In this document: positions 1-6,319 of the stretch, in pieces
Layout of the letters: every line of letters begins with the position of its first letter
Position numbering within the stretch: the stretch's first letter is position 1
Assembly (NCBI GenBank): GCA_947625995.1
Contig: CANQQN010000025.1
Span: 1-13,781 of the forward strand
Length of the DNA: 13,781 nucleotides
Reading direction: 5' to 3'
Source: an uncultured Lachnospiraceae bacterium
GTDB lineage: Bacteria; Bacillota; Clostridia; Lachnospirales; Lachnospiraceae
Made by a program: the position numbers and the translations under genes
The notes under the pieces: model-generated
The model's database searches: none
Told to the model about the DNA's origin: nothing
The model's input: only the letters and a program-made list of their open reading frames with translations

Positions 1-30
1 TTACAATCATTGCTTGAAGAAAGGTATGGG

Positions 31-468
31 ATGCACATGATCACCAATGCGGACAAAGAATTGCTGAACGAGACTTACCGCAACGCGAATATGGCGGTAG
101 AATCGATCTACGCAGTGATAAGCAAAGTGGAGGATGAAGATCTGGCGCTGGATCTGAACAGGCAGGTAGGCAAGTTCCAATCGATTCAGGACCGGGCGGA
201 GGATGAGCTTCTTGGAGCCGGGCATTGTCCGGAGGACGGAAAACTGGGAAAGATGATGCTGCGCGCTTCCATGTTTGGAAAAACCATACGTAACCGCACA
301 ACGGAGCACATTGCGGACATGATGATCCAGAATACGTCAAAGGCAATCACAGAAACCACGCGGATCCTTGAGGACAATCCCACGGCCAAAGGCAGCTACT
401 GTGAAATGGCGGGAGAACTGATCGATTTTGAGCAGAAAAATATTGAGAGATTAAAACAGTATTTATAG
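31..468 (+). CDS. Small helical protein of unknown function (145 aa)
   Basis: I do not recognise this gene with certainty. The 145-residue product looks entirely helical and soluble, with about four amphipathic segments (near residues 5-33, 37-62, 74-116 and 122-145), no signal peptide and no membrane segment. This resembles small four-helix-bundle proteins of the DUF2383/ferritin-like kind, but I see no clear metal-binding signature, so that is only a guess. It has two cysteines (C66, C124). The ATG at 31 was chosen because an AAAGG site ends 6 bases upstream; the frame is open to the left edge, with a TTG at 10, so a longer form starting outside the window cannot be excluded. The gene ends in a strong terminator and faces a convergent gene, so it is the last gene of a unit that begins upstream of the window. 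Confidence 0.75.
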   Translation: MHMITNADKELLNETYRNANMAVESIYAVISKVEDEDLALDLNRQVGKFQSIQDRAEDELLGAGHCPEDGKLGKMMLRASMFGKTIRNRTTEHIADMMIQNTSKAITETTRILEDNPTAKGSYCEMAGELIDFEQKNIERLKQYL

Positions 469-475
469 TTCCGGA

Positions 476-530
476 CCAAAAAAGAGCGCTGTGGGGCGAG
501 AAACAATTTCTCGTCCTGCAGCGCTTTTGG
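476..530. terminator. Bidirectional rho-independent terminator
   Basis: A long hairpin has arms at 485-503 and 507-525 around a CAA loop. AGCGCTG and CGAGAAA pair at its two ends, with a few mismatches or wobbles between. An A-run lies before it (478-483) and TTTT after it (525-528), so both strands end in a U-tract; on the minus strand the tract is six U's. It sits between two convergent genes and probably ends both transcripts. Confidence 0.85.
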
Positions 531-559
531 CTGTAAGAAATCCTGAAAAACAGGCGTCT

Positions 560-1867
560 CTATTCTTCTTCCGTTTCCTCCTCTTCGGTGGGAACGGGAA
601 GATAGATATGCACAAGCTCAATGCGGTTTTTGTCTACGGCGTCCACCACAAGGCGGATGCCCTCTTCATTGATATATTCCCGGCCTTTTTCCGGAAGGTC
701 GCCTATGTGCTCGATCACATAGCCGGCAATGGAATCGTAGTCTTCGGATTCAAATTCGTAATCCAGAAGCTCGCTTAAGTCGTTAAGGTGGACGGAACCC
801 TCCACAACATATTCCAGATCGGAGAGTTTGTGGACCGGCTCATCCTTTTCGTCGTCATATTCATCGCGGATATCGCCTACGATCTCTTCGATGAGATCCT
901 CCACAGTGATCAGGCCTGCCGTGGCGCCGTACTCGTCCAGAACGATGGCCATATTGAAAGAACTGCTGCGCATTTCCACCATCAGATCCGCGATCCGTTT
1001 AAACTCGTAAGTAAAGTAAGCTTTCCTGAGATAATCCCGGATACGGAAGGTATTCGTGTCTGTACAGAGCAGCAGGTCCTTCATATTGAGAATGCCGATC
1101 ACGTCGTCGGTGGTATCCTCGTATACGGGAAGCCGTGTGAATTTATCTTCTTTGAAGATTTCGAGAACCTGATCGTAGGTGCTGTCAACCTGAATAAAGG
1201 TCATGTCAATGCGGGGCACCATCACTTCTTTTGCCTGCGTGTCACCGAAATCCACCACATTATTGATCATCTGCCGTTCTTCTGTCTCAATGACGCCTTC
1301 TTCATGGCTTACATCCACCATGGTGCGGAGCTCCGCTTCTGTCATTTTATTTTGCGCGGCATTGGGGTCGATCCGAAACAGTTTCATGAATACGAAGGAC
1401 AGACCGTTTACAAGAAAGATAAAGGGGGTCATGATCACCATCAGCGCCTTTACAAATCCCGAATAGGCCAGCGCCATCTCGTTGGAATAGGTGGTGGCCA
1501 GCGTTTTCGGCGTGATCTCGCCGAAGATCAGGATCAGGAGAGTGATGATTCCCGTTGCGATACCGATCACGAGACCGGCGGTCTCCTTGCCGGAAACTTC
1601 CGTAGCAAATTCCGTTGCGATCTGTGTTGTGATTGACGAAGCAGTTAGGTTGACGATGTTGTTGCCGATCAAAATGGCGCTCAACATTTTATTCTGATCA
1701 TCAAAGATCCGAAGCAGCGTCTTTGCCTTTTTGTTGCCGTCCTCGGCAAGCCCCCGGATCTTGATCCGGTTTGCCATGGCAAGAGACGTTTCGGCGGAGG
1801 AAAAAACCCCCGAGAGAATGAGCAGGATAAGCAAAACGATTAACTGCGCCGCGTCGCCAGAGTCCAA
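560..1867 (-). CDS. CNNM/HlyC-CorC family membrane protein with CBS pair
   Basis: This is a 435-residue hemolysin-C/CorC-like integral membrane protein. The family is linked to magnesium or other cation transport; the substrate here is not shown by sequence. Domains: a DUF21/CNNM transmembrane region (about 1-165) with an N-terminal helix, the SSAET motif at 23-27 and GEITPKT at 116-122; a CBS pair (about 210-330) with MVPRIDM at 216-222 and RLPVYE at 245-250; the family motif around LDEYGATAG (310-318) leading to EEIVGDI; then a CorC_HlyC domain (about 345-425) and a glutamate-rich tail. The frame extends upstream to 2062, but the TTG at 1867 is preferred: a GGAG lies 8 bases upstream, a promoter lies just before that, and the protein then begins directly before the first membrane helix. 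It is monocistronic and divergent from the next gene. Confidence 0.92.
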   Translation of the reverse strand: MDSGDAAQLIVLLILLILSGVFSSAETSLAMANRIKIRGLAEDGNKKAKTLLRIFDDQNKMLSAILIGNNIVNLTASSITTQIATEFATEVSGKETAGLVIGIATGIITLLILIFGEITPKTLATTYSNEMALAYSGFVKALMVIMTPFIFLVNGLSFVFMKLFRIDPNAAQNKMTEAELRTMVDVSHEEGVIETEERQMINNVVDFGDTQAKEVMVPRIDMTFIQVDSTYDQVLEIFKEDKFTRLPVYEDTTDDVIGILNMKDLLLCTDTNTFRIRDYLRKAYFTYEFKRIADLMVEMRSSSFNMAIVLDEYGATAGLITVEDLIEEIVGDIRDEYDDEKDEPVHKLSDLEYVVEGSVHLNDLSELLDYEFESEDYDSIAGYVIEHIGDLPEKGREYINEEGIRLVVDAVDKNRIELVHIYLPVPTEEEETEEE

Positions 1868-1897
1868 AAGATCATCTCCAATACTGTTTTTAGAAAA

Positions 1898-1926
1898 AAT
1901 ATAACGCAAAATCTGTATAATGTCAA
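1898..1926 (-). promoter_or_regulatory. SigA-type promoter of the CNNM gene
   Basis: Read on the minus strand, a perfect -35 TTGACA (1926-1921) is followed after exactly 17 bases by TATATT (1903-1898). The predicted start of transcription near 1890 lies about ten bases before the GGAG site (1879-1876) of the TTG start at 1867, giving a very short leader. This supports the shorter reading of the gene. Confidence 0.78.
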
Positions 1927-2046
1927 GAATTCCGGCCGGCTGCCAGTCATATATTTTTTTTGTGAGACATACATTGGAGTAAGAGCAGACGGCCGGGGCC
2001 AAGGAAAGGGAAAGCGGCTGCCGGTCTGAAATGGGGGAAAAGAAAA

Positions 2047-2397
2047 ATGAAAGCAGTTTCAATGCTGAAGGTACTGCTGATCACTTATCTGTTCACGGGA
2101 CTTCTGCTTGTGCTCCTGTCTATTGGCCTGTATAAATTCGGCCTGACAGAGAAACAGGTTGGGATCGGCATTTTCGCGGTATACTTTCTGTCCGGGCTTT
2201 TCGGAGGGTTTATCATGGGCAGGTCCGCGGGAACAAAGAAATTCCTGTGGGGAATCGGCATAGGAGCGCTCTATTTTGTGATCCTTACGGTCATCTCCTT
2301 TGGGGTCAATCATTCCATTCAGGGAAGCCTGCTTCGGATCCTTGCCAATCTGGCGCTCTGCGTGGGCGGCGGTATGTTGGGCGGTATGCTGGGCTGA
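2047..2397 (+). CDS. TIGR04086-type small membrane protein
   Basis: This is a 116-residue hydrophobic protein with four predicted membrane helices (about 7-28, 38-58, 66-88 and 92-115) and glycine-rich stretches, including GGGMLGGMLG at the C-terminus. Size, topology and position directly before a SCIFF precursor match the TIGR04086 membrane family of clostridia, whose function is unknown to me. The ATG at 2047 is used because a GGGGGA purine block ends about 9 bases upstream; the internal ATG at 2062 has no such site. I find no convincing promoter in 1927-2046. The 118-base gap to scfA holds a separate promoter, so the two genes need not be co-transcribed. The family call is from memory of the family and its neighbourhood. 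Confidence 0.75.
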   Translation: MKAVSMLKVLLITYLFTGLLLVLLSIGLYKFGLTEKQVGIGIFAVYFLSGLFGGFIMGRSAGTKKFLWGIGIGALYFVILTVISFGVNHSIQGSLLRILANLALCVGGGMLGGMLG

Positions 2398-2455
2398 ATC
2401 GTGGCGCCGCGTCCCGCCTGCCGTAAAACGCCGGCAAAAATTATAGAAAAAACTC

Positions 2456-2484
2456 TTTAAATCTGCGGATATATATGGTACAAT
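2456..2484 (+). promoter_or_regulatory. Promoter of scfA with extended -10
   Basis: TACAAT (2479-2484) is preceded by TGG, forming an extended -10. A weaker -35, TTTAAA (2456-2461), lies 17 bases upstream. Transcription would begin near 2491, about ten bases before the scfA ribosome site. The precursor thus has its own promoter even though another plus-strand gene lies upstream. Confidence 0.6.
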
Positions 2485-2515
2485 TACAGAAGTTTCGTAG
2501 TAAGGAGGTAATTTT

Positions 2516-2659
2516 ATGAAGCACATTAAGACATTGCACACAAGAGACTACAGAGAATCCATGAAAAAGGGCGGCTGCGGCGAGTGCCAGACTTCCTGCC
2601 AGTCCGCATGCAAGACCTCTTGTACAGTAGGTAACCAAAGCTGCGAGAACAAAAAGTAA
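2516..2659 (+). CDS. scfA: SCIFF ribosomal peptide precursor
   Basis: This 47-residue peptide is a SCIFF (six cysteines in forty-five) precursor, the substrate of the radical SAM maturase encoded next to it. The first 20 residues (starting MKHIKTLHTRDY) form the leader; the core holds all six cysteines at C21, C24, C28, C32, C36 and C43 in the family pattern CGECQTSCQSACKTSC. The family's characterised member, CteA of Clostridium thermocellum, carries a Cys32-Thr37 thioether as I recall it; both residues sit at the same numbers here. The start is supported by a textbook AAGGAGG (2502-2508) 7 bases before the ATG. An extended -10 promoter lies upstream and a perfect hairpin follows. The biological role of SCIFF peptides is not settled. 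Confidence 0.95.
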   Translation: MKHIKTLHTRDYRESMKKGGCGECQTSCQSACKTSCTVGNQSCENKK

Positions 2660-2676
2660 AACAATCATAAAGACAG

Positions 2677-2703
2677 ATAAGCAGCGGCATTGCCGCTGCT
2701 TAT
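2677..2703 (+). terminator. Hairpin between scfA and scfB (likely attenuator)
   Basis: Two perfectly complementary 13-base arms (2677-2689 and 2691-2703) surround one central base; in practice this is about a 9-10 bp GC-rich stem with a short loop. There is no true U-run afterwards (TTATTACA), so it should be a weak terminator or an RNA-stabilising 3' end rather than a full stop. Lying between precursor and maturase, it would favour more precursor than enzyme. Confidence 0.7.
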
Positions 2704-2732
2704 TACAGTGTGAAAAGGGGATAGTTTGATAA

Positions 2733-4109
2733 GTGATTCACCAGTATAAAAACAACGGCTACGCTATCGTATTGGATGTAAACAGCGGTTCCGTTCATCA
2801 GGTGGATGATCTGGCTTATGATGTGATCGCGGTGTTTGACAGCTGCGCGGATAAGAAGGAAGCAAAAGAAAAAGCCCTGATGCAGTTGTCGGGCAAGTAT
2901 TCCGAAGAAGAGATTCTGGAGGCTGTTTCCGATGTTCAGGAATTGATAGAAAAGGGGCAGCTTTTCACAGAGGATATCTACAGGGATTATATCTTTGATC
3001 TCAATTCCAGACAGACGGTGGTAAAGGCGCTCTGTCTCCATATTACCCACGATTGTAATCTGGCCTGCCGGTATTGCTTTGCCGAGGAGGGAGAATACCA
3101 CGGCCAACGCGCCCTTATGAGTCTGGAAGTGGGAAAACGCGCGCTGGACTTTCTGGTGGAAAATTCCGGCAACCGCAGGAATCTGGAGGTAGATTTCTTC
3201 GGCGGCGAGCCGCTGATGAACTGGGATGTGGTAAAGGCTTTGGTGGAGTACGGACGGGAATTGGAAAAGACCCATGACAAAAAATTCCGCTTTACCCTTA
3301 CGACCAACGGCGTTCTCTTAAACGACGAGATTCTGTCTTATGTGAACAAAGAGATGGGAAATCTGGTGCTGAGCATCGACGGAAGAAAGGAAGTCCACGA
3401 CCATATGCGGCCGTTTTGTAACGGCAAAGGCAGCTACGATCTGATCGTGCCGAAGTTTCAGAAGGCGGCGGCCGGCAGGAACCAGACAAATTATTATGTG
3501 CGCGGCACTTACACCCATGAAAATACAGATTTTTCCGAGGATGTGCTGCATCTGGCGGATCTGGGGTTTGAACAGATCTCCGTGGAGCCGGTGGTGGCCC
3601 CCAAGGAAGCGCCCTACGCGCTGACCGAGGAAGATCTGCCGACGTTGTATGAACAGTACGACAGGCTGGCGGCAGAGATCGTCCGCCGGCGGAAAAACGG
3701 CGAGTTTATAAATTTCTTTCACTTTATGATCGATCTGGAGGGCGGCCCCTGTGTGGCTAAACGGCTGTCGGGCTGCGGCTCCGGAACGGAATATCTGGCG
3801 GTGACTCCATGGGGGGACCTGTATCCCTGCCATCAGTTTGTAGGGCAGGAACAATTTCTCATGGGAAATCTGAAGGACGGGATCGTCAACAAAGACCTGC
3901 AGGATCAGTTCAAGAGATGCAACGTCTACGCCAAGCCGGCCTGTCAGGACTGCTTCGCGAAGTTTTACTGCAGCGGCGGATGCGCCGCCAACGCATGGAA
4001 TTTTGACGGGGATATCACCGGCAACTATGAGATCGGCTGTAAGCTGCAGAGAAAACGCATTGAATGTGCGATTATGATAAAAACTGCTTTGGCAGAAGAA
4101 AAGGAGTAA
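2733..4109 (+). CDS. scfB: SCIFF maturase, radical SAM/SPASM thioether-forming enzyme
   Basis: This 458-residue enzyme cross-links cysteine thiols of the SCIFF peptide to a neighbouring residue. Residues 1-90 fit the RiPP-recognition (PqqD-like) region that binds the leader. The radical SAM core has the CxxxCxxC cluster at C108/C112/C115 and FFGGEP at 155-160 for S-adenosylmethionine binding. The SPASM region is complete: C348-x12-G361-x4-C366, then C404-x2-C407-x5-C413-x3-C417, then C436, enough ligands for two auxiliary iron-sulfur clusters; C340 and C396 are extra. The GTG start at 2733 is chosen because the product then begins MIHQYKNNGY, the family's usual start; AAGGGG lies 12 bases upstream, a rather long gap that may lower translation. 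It follows scfA by 73 bases and its end overlaps the secDF ribosome site. Confidence 0.95.
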   Translation: MIHQYKNNGYAIVLDVNSGSVHQVDDLAYDVIAVFDSCADKKEAKEKALMQLSGKYSEEEILEAVSDVQELIEKGQLFTEDIYRDYIFDLNSRQTVVKALCLHITHDCNLACRYCFAEEGEYHGQRALMSLEVGKRALDFLVENSGNRRNLEVDFFGGEPLMNWDVVKALVEYGRELEKTHDKKFRFTLTTNGVLLNDEILSYVNKEMGNLVLSIDGRKEVHDHMRPFCNGKGSYDLIVPKFQKAAAGRNQTNYYVRGTYTHENTDFSEDVLHLADLGFEQISVEPVVAPKEAPYALTEEDLPTLYEQYDRLAAEIVRRRKNGEFINFFHFMIDLEGGPCVAKRLSGCGSGTEYLAVTPWGDLYPCHQFVGQEQFLMGNLKDGIVNKDLQDQFKRCNVYAKPACQDCFAKFYCSGGCAANAWNFDGDITGNYEIGCKLQRKRIECAIMIKTALAEEKE

Positions 4110-4116
4110 CAAAGTC

Positions 4117-6258
4117 ATGAACAAGAAAAAAGGCATATTGACACTGGTGCTGACAGCCATAGTACTGGTGGGATTTGCGCTTGTTGCAGCCATTGGCGTT
4201 GGCAGGACCAACACCGGCGCGGCAAAGAACATCAAGCTGGGTCTGGATCTGGCAGGCGGTGTCAGCATCACCTATGAGGCTGTGGAAGAAAATCCTTCCT
4301 CGGAAGATATGAAGGATACGGTGTACAAGCTGCAGAAGCGTGCGGAGGGTTACAGCACCGAGGCGCAGGTATACCAGCAGGGCGACCGGCGTATCAGCAT
4401 CGAGATCCCCGGCGTGCAGAATGCGGACGAAGTACTGGACGAGCTTGGCAGCCCCGGTACCCTGATGTTTGTGGATACCACAGGCAATACGGTGCTGGAA
4501 GGCACCGATGTGGCGGACGCTCAGGCCGGCACGCAGACAGATCAGCAGACCGGCGCTTCCCAGAATGTGGTACAGCTTGAACTGACCAAGGAAGGCGCGG
4601 AAAAGTTTGCTAAGGCCACGGAAGAAAATGTAGGGAAACAGATCGCCATTATTTTTGACGACGAGGTGCTCAGTTCTCCGAGGGTAAACGAAAAGATCGC
4701 CGACGGACAGGCTGTCATCACAGGCATGGAATCCTTTGAAGAGGCGGACGAGCTTGCTTCCTTTATCCGTGTGGGTGCCCTGAGTCTGGAACTGAAGGAG
4801 ATCCGTTCTCAGGTAGTAGGCGCGCAGCTTGGCACAAAGGCCATCAGCACCAGCCTTCTTGCAGGCGCTATCGGCCTTGCGGTAGTTTGTATCTTCATGA
4901 TCATCGTTTATCTGCTGCCCGGTTTTGTGGCCGCGTTGGCGCTGCTCATCTACACGTTGATGACGTTGCTCATCATCAATGCTTTTGATATAACATTGAC
5001 CCTGCCCGGTATTGCCGGCGTTATTCTTGCCATCGGTATGGCGGTGGACGCTAACGTGATCATCATCGCCCGTATCAAGGAAGAACTGGCGGAGGACCGG
5101 GGCGTGAAGGCCTCCGTGAAGATGGGATTTTCCAAGGCGCTGCCCGCCATTATCGACGGCAACGTGACTACCCTGATCGTGGCGTTGATCCTTTTGTTCC
5201 GCGGTTCCGGAAGCGTCCGTGGTTTTGCCCAGACGCTGGCTATCGGTATTATCCTTTCCATGTTCACGGCCCTTGTGATTTCTCATCTGATCCTCAACGC
5301 GTTGATCGCGCTGGGGCTGGATAAAGAAAAATTCTTCGGCAGACAGAAGGAGCGCAAGGTCATTGACTTTGCGGGAAAGAAGGCGATCTTCTTTACGATC
5401 TCCATCGCACTGATTGTTGTGGGTATCGGCACCATGATCTTCAAGAACGTAAAGAACGGTCATCCGCTGAATTACAGTCTGGACTTTTTGGGCGGTACTT
5501 CCACCACCATTACGCTGAAGGAAGACATGTCTCTGGAGGAGATCGACGAGCAGATCGTCCCTGTTGTGGAGGAGATCAGTAACGACGTCAATACCCAGAT
5601 CCAGAAGGTTGCGGACAGCAAGGAAGTGATCATTAAGACCATTGAGCTTGATCAGGAGCAGAGGGAGCAGCTTGGCGACGCCCTTGTGGAGAAATTTGAT
5701 GTAGACAGGAGCCTGATCCAGACAGAGAGCATCAGTTCCACTGTCAGCAGCGAGATGCGTTCCGACGCGGTGGTAGCCGTGATCATCGGTATCATCTGTA
5801 TGCTGATCTATATCTGGTTCCGTTTTACGGATATTCGCTTTGCCCTCAGCGCCGTGCTGGCACTGGCTCACGACGTGCTGATCGTCATCGGATTTTATGC
5901 GGTGCTCAATATCTCTGTGGGCAGCACTTTTATTGCCTGCCTGCTGACCATCGTCGGTTATTCCATCAACGCCACCATTGTGGTGTTTGACCGTGTTCGT
6001 GAGAATCTGCGGAGCAGCAAGAGTGATCTGGCGGCAGTGGTGAACAAAAGTATCACCCAGACCCTCACAAGAAGTATCTACACTTCCTTTACGACCTTTA
6101 TCACGGTGGCGATCCTGTACGTGCTGGGCGTTTCCTCTATCCGTGAGTTCGCGGCGCCCCTGATGGCAGGTATCGTCTGCGGCGCGTGGTCGTCGGTATG
6201 TATCGCCGGTCCTTTGTGGTTGGTAATGCGTACGAAGTTTGCAAGGAAAAATAAATGA
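4117..6258 (+). CDS. secDF: Protein translocase subunit SecDF (fused)
   Basis: This 713-residue membrane protein joins SecD and SecF in one chain; SecDF uses the proton gradient to help pull secreted proteins through SecYEG. SecD half: N-terminal helix (about 6-28), LGLDLAGG at 41-48, extracytoplasmic P1 region, then helices from about 244 to 400 including GMAVDANVIIIARIKEE with D311. SecF half: helix at about 421-441, LDFLGGT at 455-461, P4-like loop, then a helical bundle with AHD at 584-586, GYSINATIVVFDR at 614-626 and TLTRS around R652. The usual aspartate after GYSIN is alanine (A619). Twelve membrane helices are expected. The ATG lies 7 bases after scfB; its AAGGAG site (4101-4106) sits in the last codons of scfB, so translation is probably coupled. 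Confidence 0.95.
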   Translation: MNKKKGILTLVLTAIVLVGFALVAAIGVGRTNTGAAKNIKLGLDLAGGVSITYEAVEENPSSEDMKDTVYKLQKRAEGYSTEAQVYQQGDRRISIEIPGVQNADEVLDELGSPGTLMFVDTTGNTVLEGTDVADAQAGTQTDQQTGASQNVVQLELTKEGAEKFAKATEENVGKQIAIIFDDEVLSSPRVNEKIADGQAVITGMESFEEADELASFIRVGALSLELKEIRSQVVGAQLGTKAISTSLLAGAIGLAVVCIFMIIVYLLPGFVAALALLIYTLMTLLIINAFDITLTLPGIAGVILAIGMAVDANVIIIARIKEELAEDRGVKASVKMGFSKALPAIIDGNVTTLIVALILLFRGSGSVRGFAQTLAIGIILSMFTALVISHLILNALIALGLDKEKFFGRQKERKVIDFAGKKAIFFTISIALIVVGIGTMIFKNVKNGHPLNYSLDFLGGTSTTITLKEDMSLEEIDEQIVPVVEEISNDVNTQIQKVADSKEVIIKTIELDQEQREQLGDALVEKFDVDRSLIQTESISSTVSSEMRSDAVVAVIIGIICMLIYIWFRFTDIRFALSAVLALAHDVLIVIGFYAVLNISVGSTFIACLLTIVGYSINATIVVFDRVRENLRSSKSDLAAVVNKSITQTLTRSIYTSFTTFITVAILYVLGVSSIREFAAPLMAGIVCGAWSSVCIAGPLWLVMRTKFARKNK

Positions 6259-6267
6259 CAGTAAAAA

Positions 6268-6303
6268 GGGCTGCGGCTTTTGGCCGCGGTCCTTATCTAT
6301 TTT
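6268..6303 (+). terminator. Probable terminator or attenuator after secDF
   Basis: GGGCTGCGGC (6268-6277) can pair with GCCGCGGTCC (6283-6292) around a TTTTG loop, with one mismatch and a wobble. A U-rich tail with interruptions (6293-6303) follows. Only 61 bases separate secDF from recJ and I see no recJ promoter, so partial read-through seems likely. Confidence 0.5.
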
Positions 6304-6319
6304 GCGGTAAAGAGGATTT

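Noticed and set aside
788..1636. A 282-residue plus-strand frame inside the CNNM gene
   Set aside because: Shadow of the minus-strand gene, whose domains and promoter are clear.
2398..2440. Possible terminator after the TIGR04086 gene
   Set aside because: Only a 5-base stem (TGCCG/CGGCA) with a loop of 8 bases and no clear U-run; too weak to call.
3318..4271. A 317-residue antisense frame over scfB and the secDF start
   Set aside because: It lies opposite conserved radical SAM/SPASM coding sequence, with no motif or start signal of its own.
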